A stretch of 64,000 bases of DNA from Bryoerythrophyllum caledonicum (GCA_963971425.1 OZ020523.1:18100867-18164866); one strand, 5' to 3'. Shown: positions 11,560 to 23,255, counted from the first letter of the stretch. Notes: generated from the sequence alone by a model not told the origin. Translations and numbers: made by a program.

Positions 11560-13440
11560 ATGTTAATGAATATATTCAGTGCCGAAACCATTATATCAAA
11601 TTTGATGTCTACGGTGAAGGAGTTGAGATTTGAATCAAGTGCATCGGAAGAAAGTCACGGATCCCAACATATCGCACTGGCTGAGGTAGGTTTTGTCGAT
11701 TGCCTTGTACTTTTGGAATTATTTCATTGTTTAATGAGAATTATACTGTACAAATCTAATGATTTGCAGTGGTGCACCATTTTGCTAAATGGACTTCAAT
11801 TTAGAGAATTGAAGAAGTAACAACACTATAATCATTGATAAGAAGCTGAATATGTTCATTCCATTTTGCAACTAGACTGAGAGGGTGGCCTTACTGAATA
11901 TGGAGGCTGGCAATAAATAAACTAGATAATACTAGTTAATACAATAACCTTAACCCACATTTAGTGATTGAATTATGTCCCATAATTTGTCCATTGTCCT
12001 TATACATCAACTGCTTCATTGACCAAGAATATTAAGTAAATTAAACTAAATTGCGCATAACACCATAGTTCCATGGTTGAGTATAATAATTTTGATTCCA
12101 TAAATAATTTATGAATCATCAAAATAACTTATTATTAGCTAATCACTAGTATAGACTTCTCAAAATTTGGACGGGAAGTCGAATATTCTGTTCAGTAGGA
12201 TCTAAAAGAATACTATTCGTTATTACTACGGGTTAATGAGGATGCATTTCAGTTGTAAGTTTGCCATGGACCAATCTTCAAAATGACAGGTAACAAAATT
12301 GGACCGTACTTGAAGGCCTACGAATTCAGTAACGTTCGTACTTGCTGAATATAGTACGAATACTGAACTGAATGGTCGTCTTCCTTTCGAGCCGGAAACC
12401 CTTGGCCAGGCTAAATGCTCTTTCCCTTACTCAACTCGAGCGACGAAACCCCAAATTTCGCTTACCGCCTTATTCCTATCTAATCTCGAGCGTGGAAATC
12501 CCAGAGGTCGCAAGCATCTTCATCAATTCTTCTCTCTTTGGATCAGGTGGTCTTATGGTCGTTCAGCTTCCATGTAGGGTTTGATCATTGCTTTGCTGAC
12601 AAAATGAACTGTGATCTATGTGATTCTCAACAAAATGAGGCTCATGCACAAATGGATTGATGGGGATGCATGAGTGTGGTCACAGTAAACGCGGCAACTG
12701 GGCAGCAACGCAAATTGACTACCGCTAGGACTTTGCAATCAGGAGTGGCGGTTTCCGCAAGGTACATCATCTCACAAACATTGAACAGCATGTTGTATTC
12801 AAGCTTCACAATTCTGATGCTAGGGTTTGATCGGGCTAAGTTCATTTGATAACTGAATATCGCTTTAGGGCACGTGCTATCACTTGGGAGCCGCCCGGCG
12901 TGAATGGATCGTCGATTAGGTTGAATTCTTGACTGCGTCGGTGCCGACGTTGTTCGATCCTGGAGTCTCGTGAGTGTGGATTCGTGAGTGTCGCCGACTG
13001 AATGTGCGCAGTAGGAGTTCGGATTCGTGCATCGTGAAGTCTCCTGAATCTGGATTTGTGAGTGTCGCCGACTTCACGAAAACTGGTTGTTTTTATGTGG
13101 TCGCCGACTGGTTCTTTTCTATGTAGATAATTGCGTGGTATATCATGCGTATTCCATTCGTGACCAGGAGAGTGAGTGTTTTTGGGGGTGACAGTGGGGA
13201 CGGTTGAGTGTTGCGGGAACATGATCGAGGGCACCACGTGGTGGGACATGAGTCCTCGGGTTGACTGTGTTGTTCGGGTTGGACTGGGTTACGATCACAG
13301 CGGGTGGTGACGTGGTCGGGGACCATATGACAGTGGTGAGCATCCAACGCAACGATCGATGTCATGAAATGAGTGTGTTGTTGCTGCTACGAAAGGAATG
13401 AAAGGAGTGAAGGAATGGGGGGACGTACTTTGGAAAGGAA
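11560..13440. other. Intergenic DNA, no gene recognised
   Basis: The first 800 bp are AT-rich and contain nothing recognisable. From about 12880 the composition becomes GC-richer, with repeated TCGCCGACT words (about 12989, 13067, 13102) and the first CGTCGGTGCCGACG palindrome at 12936-12949. Overlapping open frames of 69-135 codons on the minus strand at 12842-13365 share the same bases and have no domain signature, so they are not called. Confidence 0.5.
12936..12949. repeat. CGTCGG palindrome, copy 1
   Basis: CGTCGGTGCCGACG, a 14-bp inverted repeat with one mismatched pair at the centre. It is the first of seven in the next 3.8 kb. Confidence 0.8.
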
Positions 13441-13444
13441 TAGC

Positions 13445-13736
13445 AACCTGCTAGATCCTGCCATGCATGCATGTGTATGTATATACCCTTTTGTATTGTG
13501 AAACTGCAAATGGCTCATAAAATCAGTTATAGTTGCTTTGATGGTACCTTGCTACTCGGATAACCGTAGTATTTCTAGAGCTAATACGTGCACAAACTCC
13601 TGACTGGGCTCGCCAGGAAGGGACGTATTTATTAGATAAAAGGCCGATGCGGGCTTACCCGGTATTGCGGTGAATCATAATAACTTGTCGAATCGCACGG
13701 CCTCTTGTGCTGGCCATGTTTCATTCAAATTTCTTG
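13445..13736 (+). rRNA. 18S rRNA 5'-domain fragment (non-functional insertion)
   Basis: The stretch starts AACCTGCTAGATCCTGCCA, matching the universal 18S 5' end, then passes directly to ATGCATGTG, which implies loss of about 38 bases between two GCCA words. It continues through recognisable 18S blocks: TGAAACTGCAAATGGCTCAT, GGATAACCGTAGTA, CTAGAGCTAATACGTGCA, TATTTATTAGATAAAAGGCC and TCGCACGGCC, ending at CATTCAAATTTCTTG. This is roughly the first 330 nt of 18S with many substitutions. It lacks the rest of the gene, so it is a relic and not a working rDNA unit. A perfect 18-bp palindrome begins five bases after it. Confidence 0.9.
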
Positions 13737-13740
13737 ATCC

Positions 13741-13758
13741 AGCGTCGGTACCGACGCT
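13741..13758. repeat. CGTCGG palindrome, copy 2 (perfect, 18 bp)
   Basis: AGCGTCGGTACCGACGCT is a perfect 18-bp inverted repeat at the right edge of the 18S fragment. Confidence 0.9.
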
Positions 13759-13932
13759 GAATGTTTTCCACCATTCTGTTGCACGATATACCAATATGAA
13801 TTCACAACTTCTGTTCAATGTCAATGGCTGTAATGTGAGTTGGGCCATATACTTGAGCTAATTTGCCCGGGAGATGTTGTTATGCGAGAGTTGAATGCAT
13901 TTCAACCATCCAGGGCGTTGAGTAGAAATCGT

Positions 13933-13950
13933 TGCGTCGGCACTGACGCA
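13933..13950. repeat. CGTCGG palindrome, copy 3
   Basis: TGCGTCGGCACTGACGCA, 18 bp with two mismatched pairs. Confidence 0.75.
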
Positions 13951-14103
13951 CCTGCCCCCCGATTTTTTTCAGTGAGGAACTCAATTGATTTATCGCATTA
14001 GATGCATTTGTTGTTTCATTGAATGAGTAGTTCTCTTTCAGAATTAGATCATCTGGTTAATAATTTTTCTTTCTCATGATCATTAGTCAGCCTCAAATGG
14101 GCT

Positions 14104-14117
14104 CGTCGTTACCGACG
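14104..14117. repeat. CGTCGG palindrome, copy 4
   Basis: CGTCGTTACCGACG, one mismatched pair. Confidence 0.75.
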
Positions 14118-14280
14118 ATCTTTCTTAGCAGATCAGAAATGCCGAAGAAATGACTCCGGATTATTGAAAATGCTTCAGAGGGTCCAATTTCACAATAATG
14201 TTCCGTCAAGATGTTGATTCTGCTTTCATTGTATGAATATTTTGTTGAAATGAATTGATTATAAGAAGCACCACCATGAT

Positions 14281-14294
14281 CGTCGGTGCCGACG
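14281..14294. repeat. CGTCGG palindrome, copy 5
   Basis: CGTCGGTGCCGACG, identical to copy 1. Confidence 0.8.
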
Positions 14295-14410
14295 TAGTCA
14301 TTTCGATTCATCTCGATTCATTTCGAAAGCACAAACATTTATAAAATAAAATCAATGAAAGTGTCACTTGACTAAATGTTTTGGTTCCTTGGTTGATAAT
14401 GAATGGAAGG

Positions 14411-14424
14411 CGTCGGTACCGAGG
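14411..14424. repeat. CGTCGG palindrome, copy 6
   Basis: CGTCGGTACCGAGG, one change from the perfect form at the right end. Confidence 0.75.
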
Positions 14425-14429
14425 TGAAC

Positions 14430-14670
14430 TTTGGAAGGTTCCGTTAAGTTCTTTTCTGTTTAGTTCATCACAGTAATGTTCGTTTGATCTTCAAATTGAA
14501 CTAGTTATATTGGTCAACATTAGCCTAATAACATTTCTAGTTGCGAGTTGCCAGCCAGTCTATTCGGAAGCTGCAGCAGGGTTGCCGTTGTCGTGTAGAG
14601 AGGGGAGCGCTTTGAGAATACGCGAGGTATCTGGCTGCGACTTCGTATAGTCTGCTACGGAGTTCTGTCA
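14430..14670. other. Intergenic, nothing recognised
   Basis: Between the sixth CGTCGG palindrome and the TCTTCAG array I see no coding frame, RNA gene or repeat. Confidence 0.5.
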
Positions 14671-14678
14671 AATCTTGT

Positions 14679-14744
14679 GGTCTTCGGTCTTCAGTCTTCA
14701 ATCTTCAGTCTTCAGTCTTCAGTCTTCAGTCTTCAGTCTTCAAA
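14679..14744 (+). repeat. (TCTTCAG)n microsatellite
   Basis: About nine tandem copies of the 7-bp unit TCTTCAG, with small variants (TCTTCGG, TCTTCAA) at the left end. Confidence 0.9.
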
Positions 14745-15219
14745 CTCCTCCCCGTTGGCCTATCTTGTGGTGGCTCTAAAGGGTTAAGGGTAAAGGTGGG
14801 TGATAAGAAACCACGGCCTCGGACGGGTAAAACGGGACGGCCAGACCACAAGCTGAAACCGTCTGAAAGATTGGCTCCTAAAATTCAAACCCACGGTGAC
14901 CAGCAAACGTGCCTCACCGGTGGGAACGACATAAACACCACCGTGTAGGCAATTAACCCCACTTTTCCGCAACAGAGTTTACAAGAACAGAATTGAAATA
15001 CAACTAGCCTCCAAAGCTGGCTTGGAATCACAAAAAAAGAAATCGGACCACAAGCCACAACACACTTGTCTCCATCTTCTCTTCTCTTCAAGCCTCAAGT
15101 CTTCAATTCCTCCACCCTTCAACTCCAAAGTCTTCAAGTGTTCAAAAACACTAAGAAACTCAAAAGAAGTGTTCAAAAACACAATGGAAAAGTTTCACCA
15201 AGGCTGTAACCTTCAAACA

Positions 15220-15865
15220 AGTGACACAGATGACTCAAAACTCCAAATACTAAGTGTAATAGCTCTCTGGAAAGCTAATTTAGACAACTAACACTCCTCC
15301 AAATTTCAAGTCAATCTAAACTACTGTCCAAAAGTTATACGAGTTCAAAGTTCTGCCCCTCTAGATATTCAATCGCTCATAACTTCTTCTTCAAAACTCC
15401 AAATCTCAATTGTAATAACTTTTTGAAGAGCTATGACCATTGTTCACGCAAAATCCAATTCTCAAACAATTCTAAACTACTGTCCAAAAGTTATGGACAA
15501 TCAAAGTTCTGCCTATCCCTATTCATTCAGATCTCTATAACTTCTTGCTCACAACTCCAAATCTCAATTATAATCTCTTTCTAAAAAGCTAAGATAGAGA
15601 TGCACAGTCCCTTAAAATCTCAAATCAAATTGAGAACTATAAAAAAAGTTGTGGCTCCTCGAAACCTCTGCCCCTCAATGGATGGCCTCGGGTTATAACA
15701 GAATTAAAACCTCAATAACTTTTTCTCTACAACTCCGAATTCAAATTTTAAAACGAATATGGAAAGCTCTTGAAACAAAACACAAGATCACAAATTTTCA
15801 ATTCCATATCATTCAAGCTCAACGAGTTACACACAGTCAAAGTTCTGCTCCAAACCCTTGCTCTC
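15220..15865 (+). repeat. Old tandem array, ~155-178 bp unit, about four copies
   Basis: Four diverged units each contain AACTCCAAATCTCAATT-like and AAAGTTCTGCCC-like words; starts of the shared word fall near 15240, 15395, 15552 and 15728. Two units share CTAAACTACTGTCCAAAAGTTAT exactly or nearly so. The array ends in CACACACACACAC at about 15872. No gene; the frames through it are chance. Confidence 0.7.
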
Positions 15866-16137
15866 TCACCCGCACACACACACACACTCACTAAGGAATC
15901 TCTTCTCCAACTTTTTCCCCTCAAGTGGACGTGGGCACTCCAGCCCATGTCACCCTACCCAAAGTACCCCACAAGGTACTTCATTACTTTCTTATCCTTT
16001 CCACTTTCAACCACATAAAATCCCCTAGTCTTTTATTTATTGGAAGACTAAAAACTTAGACCTTCCAACCAACAAGATAAGTAAAATAAAAAAATAACTA
16101 AATAAAAATAAAAATAAAACTTATCGTAAGATAGCTG

Positions 16138-16375
16138 ATGGTACGGACGTATAAAGGTGTTGATTCGTACAACCTGATCTCCAAGTCGTGGACTTGGTTG
16201 GCTGGAAATGTCGTGGTCAGTGGCCGCCGCCGGTCCGGGTTCGAACCCGATCGAGTCCGTCGAGTGGTTGGGCGGCCCACGGCTTCGCTCGCTAGTGAGG
16301 CAGGAAAAATACCAGTCAACCCGCTACCTACCCCCCTGAGCAGTGACAAGAACGGTGCAGCACCTAAATGCTAAC
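16138..16375 (+). other. Possible tRNA-derived SINE fragment
   Basis: GGGTTCGAACCC at about 16237-16248 is a perfect RNA polymerase III B-box. A candidate A-box (GTGGTCAGTGG, 16213-16223) is only about 15 bases upstream, too close for an intact tRNA; an alternative weak one lies near 16186-16198. There is no cloverleaf or poly-A/T tail, so this is a suggestion only. Confidence 0.25.
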
Positions 16376-16481
16376 ACTTGCCCAAATCCTCAAACCGTGG
16401 TTCTCACCACGACCAAACCTTTTTACCTCATCTAACCGAAAGCTGTAATCAAAACATATCTACACTGGTATTAATATCTAC

Positions 16482-19400
16482 ATGATGGAAGAATTTCCAT
16501 CAGGACACCGTCCGCTCCGAAGTGCGGCGGCTGCTAGTTCCAGGGTGGCGACCGTAGTCGACGCGGGCAGTGAGAATCAGGCTGAGCTTCCGCCGCTGCT
16601 GGCAACCGTGTTGGTGCAGGGGCTTCCACCGTGCCAAGGGAGCCTATTCTTCGAGGAGGCGCTGGAGTTCGTGAGAAATGTATGAAGAGTATATGGCTGC
16701 TCCCGGAGTAGCGTCGGTGCCAACGCTATTTTTTGACAGCCCATGCATACCCATTTGAACTGTGTATGGATTGCCTGAGAACATTTAAAATAATTTTGAT
16801 AGAGTTCTCAGGTTGATGTTGATTCTTGTCTGGTATTTGCCGTTGCTCTCGTCTCATTATATTATCAATCTTTGTCGAATTGTGTTGCTTAGAAACTAAT
16901 TTTGTTATGACGCAAAATTCAGGTCATAGAACCGTCATCATCTCAACGGTCTACCCGATCACCCGAATTCTCTGGTGGCACAAGTTCACATCCGGACGCG
17001 GATGTTTCGGTGGCGGATGAGGTGGATTGTCACCTACATCTTAACGAAGATGAGCTTCGTCAACACCAAAGGGAAAATTGTATCTTTGCCATAGACAGCC
17101 TATGCATTGCACCCAAGGCTTCCTCTCGCTTTGATGTGCCATTGTGCAGGCTTGTTTACATGTCACTTGTCCGACCGACACTGGAGTCGGATATTAAGCG
17201 GTTGGAGGCTGAATTTACTCATGGATATCGTCCTGGATCTACTGTGTTTTACGTTTCTCTTTCCAATGACCTTGGTGAGGAGTCCTTTGTCACCAAGGAG
17301 GATAAAGAAAAATGGGGCCCTTTGTGGAACGCAGCCAATGATTGCTTTGAGTCAAATCTTTTGGCTACTCCCCAGTTAAGCTTCTTGAAGAATCATAAAC
17401 TCTTCATATGTGATGGAAATCATCGGTTCAAGGCATGGATGGGATATATTGAGAGAATGCACAATGCTGATGTAAATTGGCACATCTCCGTGGATTGCAT
17501 TTGTTTGGATATCAAAGGCAGTGTCGGATTGGTTCTTCATGCTAATAGGTGAGCATCATTCACTAAGTCCTTGCAATATTCATTTGGTACTTGCATCCTG
17601 GATTCATTGTTTGATTTTTGATTCTACTGTCCTTGTGTAGAGCCACAGAAAACTCACACGTCAAAACCAACTTCGTGCACATACTCCATCGAATTAAGGT
17701 GATTGAAAGTCAACCACTTGAATCATTCAAGGATTTGTTGACTGCAGAGGATTATCACAAGTGCTTGGCTAATCCTGGGAGAGGGAAGTCATGGTATCCA
17801 TTAACAGTCGATGTCTTCGTCTCTCTACTCTTTCGGATAAGTATTTTCACTTTGAAGTTTTTTGGTTGTAAATGTATGCATTTACTGGTAATTTTATTTT
17901 ATTCTTACTTATTAATTATGTTTGATATGGAGTTATACCATTTCTCACCTCTTTAGCAATTTCTATTGGACCTCAGCAAGAGATTGCTGATGCATCAGAT
18001 GAGGTTGCCAGAGTGTACCACGAAAATACTCCTGTGGAACTTTGGATTGACTCTGAGATTACCACTTCTATGCGAGCTGCAGCAAAGGCAAAATTCAGAT
18101 GTACAAGGGTCAGTGGTCTAAATATTCGGCCGTTGCAAATCCAAAGCTTGGTGACCAGTTCCTTGAAGAGGTAAAAATGATTCTTGACTATATTTGATAT
18201 TTCATTTGAAGTGATACACCTACATAGAGTGATTATTCAAAATAATTTTTCTTCTTATAATTTCATATTACAAAGCATTGGAGTTCGAATTCAAAGCCAG
18301 AGATGACTTTGGATAAGTAACAGTTGATTGCAACTTCCAATGTCCCACCCCATTTCAAAGTTCGATGGCTTCAGTGGTGGAATTCTAGCAATGCCACTAA
18401 GGAAGCTCTCCACTTTCCTCCAAAAGGATTCAGCGATAAGGAGTTAGACTCGTGGTTAAACAAGGCATCCTTTTGGGCCGGAGTAAGTTTTGTTTAGCAA
18501 ATTTCTTTATTTCTGTGAATTTAGATCATCATATTTTGGAATCAGTTCGTTCATAAAATGCTTTCAACCCAGTTGAGCAAGATAATGTTGCAAAATTTGA
18601 TCATTGTAGCTTGAAGTCGCCGTCTCTGAGGAGTTTGAGAGTGTTCTTAAAGCCGACAAGCTGCCGCTGAAGTTGGACCTACCGGAGAGACCTTGATCTC
18701 CACAAGAGTATGTGGAAGCATCGAGGGTTAAACTTTGGGTGCATGCCTTTCCAACACTCTTAAGAAGCAAGACCACATTCTCAAGGTCAAAAGAATTTAA
18801 GAACCACAAGAATATTGACTTGGCTGTGAAGCGAGTTGTTTGGAGGTGAGTGGGATATTCTAGAGATATCAATTACAAATCATTGCCTTTAATTTATTTA
18901 TCTAAATGTGTTATTGCAACTTACAGGTATTATATGAAAGAGCTCTTTGTTAAGGGTGCCCTTGAGAGTCATCAGCTCCCATTGTTTCTTCAGACATGGA
19001 TTGATAAAAATTCATCGCATTGTATGTTCACTCCTACTTAGCTTCAATCGTGGTCAACTTTGCATTTAAATGATGGATGTTGGTATCTCGATTGCACGAA
19101 GCCTTTTTGTCCATCTGAGGAGGAAGCGGCAAAGGCTTCTTATGACAAATCCGAGGTATCTGGAGTGGTTGGTGCCACCACTCAAACCACTGTTGACCTC
19201 AGTGATGAGAATATGGACACCGCTGGCGGGAGTACATTATCTGGGAAGGAGCAGTTGAAGGTCTTTTCTAAGCGCGCCAAGGAGGCTGAGAGCGAAGATC
19301 AAAGGAAAAATAAAGAAGCAAGGCGGGCTGTGGAGAAATCTCAAAGGGCTGCCGAATTGGCTACTGCGAAGGCAAAGGAGGCAGAGGCAAAGGCGGTAGC

Positions 19401-21260
19401 TCTTGGCTCACCAAGATCTGGCACTCTAGGAGATAGCCCCTCAACTGTTGGTGTGAGTCCAACCTCCTCAGATTCTTTATCTCGTCTGCATTTGAAGCGA
19501 GATGCTACATTTGAAGGGCAATCAATGTCACGGTTGGTTCAAGGTACTTCCCATGCACTTAAAGACATTGTGCAAGATACACAATTTGTCGATGAGTGCA
19601 TTATTAATGCCTTGTTGCTGTCCATGGATGCACACCTTTCAAAGTTCAAGTCTTTTCCATCGGCATGGACAAACTTGCAGGCCTTCGTTGATAAGGTACT
19701 TTATTTTCATTATTTCTGTTATATTTTTGTCCATTCATTAATTGATAGTCGATCTAATTACTATTTTTATTCCAGCACAAGCTTGATCGCCCTCGACATT
19801 TCTCAGGTCGTCCAGAGAAGACTTTTGGTCTTGATTTGATGGTTGTGGATATTCCGGAGAATTTACCAGTTCCAAATATTTCCACGTCTATTCCGCATGT
19901 GGAATGTTTTGGATGAGATCTTTGTGGATTTAATTTTTGCCTTTGCCAACAATCACATTCATGACGATGGCGGCTTACTTCTCTTTCATGCTGATGATCA
20001 AAATCTGAACTCCAAGTTGAAGGGCTTTATGAGAGCTTATCATTTCAAGATTTTCAAGGAGTGGATGGGTGTCAATCGGTTGCGTTTGACAAGTGCCAAA
20101 GATCCATCAAAAATTGTAAGTACCCTAAATTATATAGATATTTTAATCCTTCTATTTGGATTTTAAATGTTATTAGTCAATTTGTTTTTTAATGTTTTTT
20201 TCTTTGCAGACACTTCGATTTTGCATCAAGTTGTTAGTTCGAAATATCCCGAACTCCACACCATCTTTGTTCTCTTTGAAACCAGTTGACGAGTTGGAGG
20301 CTGTTGGAATCGACATTGTGGCTGATGATGTGCTGCACAATTTCGTTACAAAAGACTCACAACTTATTCGGGACACTATTCCATGAAGAGGAGCACGGGA
20401 GAAGGACCCCATTCTTCTTCAGATGCTTATTGAAGCGAGTACTCATGTTGGAGACATTGTGCTCGATTGTACTGCTTCAACTGGTATGTTGTCATTTCGT
20501 TACTTATTCTGATATAAACTCTTAGGTGTAGTTGGGATGTTTTCTCTAATTCATCTAACTGACATTTTTATTTACAGGTGCCTCCATTCATGCTTGTCGT
20601 AAGGCCGGTCGCCATGTTGCGGCATTGGAGGATGATGGAGAGATTTTTAACTCTATTTTGCAACCGCTTGTTGTCCAAAGGGTGAGCGACGACTTGAAGA
20701 AGCAACGCATTCATGCAGGGCAGACAAGTGCTGATGATGATGAAGAGCTGATAGAGGAAGACGAGCCTATGATCGATATTGTTCCACGAAACTGATTCTG
20801 TGCGTAAGTCTTGCATCTTGAATTTTAGTTATTAGACTAACCATTTTTCATGTAATTTTTGTATATTTTTCTGATCTTCATTTGGTTTTGTGAATTTTGT
20901 TTCAACAACTCACGTGTGAGGACACCTAGAGATCGACAACGCATCCTTTCTGATCGTTTGTTTTTGACTCTAGAGAAGTCGTTTCACTTACTAGTATATA
21001 AAGAGGCGTTGGCTCAAGCATCTTTATTCACCTCGCCAACTTTTATTGCTCCTTCTCGCTTCACTGGAGATCCTAGAGTACTAGAATCTATGGATGTGTC
21101 AGCTGTAGAAGATGTTCCGGTTCTACAGCCTTCTATTGTGAGTGGAGATGTGAGTTGTGATTACTCTTCGCAGTCTTCTACCAGTATGAGTTCATTATCT
21201 CCTCATCAATCTATTACTGCTTTTGACGACGGCACTTCAACTTCATCTTCTTCTAGCTAG
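16482..21260 (+). pseudogene. ParB-like plus N6/N4 DNA-methylase-like protein, multi-exon, decayed
   Basis: Exons placed by splice signals and phase: 16482-16670, 16923-17548, 17641 to ~17838, 17957-18170, 18276-18482, 18610-18845, 18927-19695, 19776-20115, 20210-20483, 20578 to ~20802 and perhaps one ending at 21260. Exon 2 has WNAANDCFESNL and LFICDGNHRFKAW, resembling the ParB/Srx-type DGxHR loop. Exon 7 carries an Ala/Lys/Glu-rich coiled coil (about 19255-19400). Exons 9-10 read PILLQMLIEAS, GDIVLDCTASTG and RKAGRHVAALEDD, matching motif I and neighbours of beta/alpha-type amino-methyltransferases (PF01555-like). The expected DPPY motif IV is DIPE in exon 8. In-frame stops near 18318 (TAA), 18695 (TGA), 19039 (TAG) and 20383 (TGA), frame changes near 18090 and 19900, and a spoiled donor near 17838 show it is dead. 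The ParB and methylase assignments rest on short motifs. Confidence 0.65.
16709..16728. repeat. CGTCGG palindrome, copy 7, inside intron 1
   Basis: TAGCGTCGGTGCCAACGCTA, a 20-bp inverted repeat with two mismatched pairs. It lies in intron 1 (16671-16922) of the ParB/methylase-like pseudogene and is the last of the seven copies. Confidence 0.75.
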
Positions 21261-21264
21261 TAAT

Positions 21265-23255
21265 ATCAATACACTATTTTGTGCTTGTCTAGTGACTTGA
21301 CTTTCGCCAGTGACTTTACGGTGATGTACATCATATATATATATTTATAATGTAGTAGTGAGACTACAAGGGCCACTACTTTGGTTTTACAGTTTCTTGT
21401 TGTCATCCTTCCATTCTATTTAATAGGATTGCAATAGTTGAAATTTACTGAGTACTACATAAGTTTTTTCGCATATACTTTGACAATTTGCATGATTTAA
21501 GATCAACCGTGAACAGACATCACTTAGTTTACTATTTAAAATAATTTAATTGTATAGACTGTATAGATACATGATTAGAACAAAATTTAGTAAAGTTTAA
21601 GCTGAATTGATGGTAGAGGATGGAATTAGAATTTCTGACTTTATCGATGTGTTTAATTGCATTTATTTATTCTCCTAGAAATATGCATTCATATTTTAGA
21701 AACTACACCGTAACTTCATTTTATTTTTGTAATATTCTTTTGTTATTTTCAAAAAACTCGCCCTAAACCCTTAACCCACTTTCACGGTGATAGGACCTTT
21801 ATTATCCATTTGGTGTTTACTTCCACCTATTAAAGTTCTTCGGGTTAAAAAAAAATATGAATCCACGCTCTCTGCTCTTCTTTTCCCTGCTCCCCACTCC
21901 CCGCTCCCCGCTCTAGGCTCATGTGACAGCTTTCCCCGGTGATTCTTTGTGTCTAAACCACCACGATTTGAAAAACATTGGTTTGGCAGGTACGGTAGGT
22001 GCCGAAAGTGAGCACTGCATACAGTAGTTCAATTCCCGGCTAAAAAAAGCCTAAACACTAACATAGATAGTGCAGTGTAGATGATAGCGGATATCGATTC
22101 TAGTATGGGCAATCATTTTCCAACTTAATTTTTGTTTCCAATTGGTCATCGAAGCCACACGGTCTGCCAATTGGAAAATAGTGTACCTGATTGCATTATT
22201 ATTTTATGCCTTTTCAGAAGCGCCCACTATTGTATATGATATCAGCTCTCCAGTCAGCAAGACCAAGCACAGTACGCATGTGGTACCATCACCCGTAAAG
22301 ACGGAGGGAAACAAACAACATCGCAGGTAATAAGACAGAGCGAACCACCCGCTTTTACGCCGACTCTTCCAAGCACGACGTTGTAATTAGTTCGGAGACG
22401 CCAATTATAGCGCCAACTGAACCCCACCTCCCGCAGTTTCTGTGGCCCTTCAACCTGTAAAGATGGTGCTCCGCCTCTCCACCTCTAGGAGGCCAACACC
22501 TCGGAGACCGCCAGCACCCGCAAAACTCCAAAGACAGCATTTCTGGAGGGATGGCTCATCAGTTTGTTAGGTGGCGGACGTTCTATTCTAGTTCCTGCCA
22601 ACTTGGCTGATTCCCTAAATCTGGTCTTTATTCTAAAGAGCGAAGGAGCACTTACACGGCTTGAGAATCACAGCTTCGGTGTCGACGCCTTCTCCACCTC
22701 GCTGAGAAACCCAACCTGAGAATCTGGGAGAGGATTCCTACTCTGTACAGGAATTGGGCTGAATGTACAATAAGACCTAACTAAACCTGCTTGAGCTGTA
22801 GACTCAATTCGCTCCAATAACTTAAGGTACTGGGTGATCTGAGATCCAGGCTCTCATATCAAACCATGTAAATGATAAAAACTAACCACTGGCTGAAAGA
22901 TGTGTACAACAGACTCATCCAAAACGGCTGTTCTTCCATGTGAAGCAGGGAATGCTTATGGAAGAGGGGGCCAAAATAGAAAATTACAAGACAGCAGAGC
23001 TTGCTGTACAGAAGGCAGCAACAGAGAGTATTTTCTGTTGATATGGAAAACATGGAAAATGCTTGTTAAGGAAAACCATGCCCAACTGTTAACTCCCGCC
23101 CTGTGAAGTGCCACTCCCGCCCACTTGTTTCTGGGAGACAGCCAGAACTGTGATGACCTCACAATTCCTGCTGCTGCTGCTGCTACATGAAGAGACTTGG
23201 TGGAGTACGAAGTTGACACTCGATTCTGAGTTGCTCCAGTCTTCCGTCATTCCAT
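21265..23255. other. Intergenic, no gene recognised
   Basis: AT-rich to 21770, then CGCCCTAAACCCTTAACCCAC near 21760, a CTCCCCGCTCCCCGCTC array at about 21885-21915 (opposite strand to the 7352 array), and a sequence with a B-box-like AGTTCAATTCCCGGCT near 22024. From about 22850 to 23259 the DNA probably belongs to the 3' UTR of the minus-strand CPSF30 gene; it has a (CTG)4 run near 23168. No coding frame is convincing. Confidence 0.5.

Noticed and set aside
12842-13365. Several overlapping minus-strand frames before the 18S fragment
   Set aside because: Three frames share the same bases with His/Thr/Pro-rich composition; none has a motif.
16213-16250. tRNA gene suggested by a perfect B-box
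   Set aside because: The A-box candidate is too close, and no acceptor or anticodon stem forms; at most a SINE trace.
22000-22060. Second tRNA/SINE candidate with AGTTCAATTCCCGG
   Set aside because: Single weak B-box; no A-box at proper spacing and no tail.
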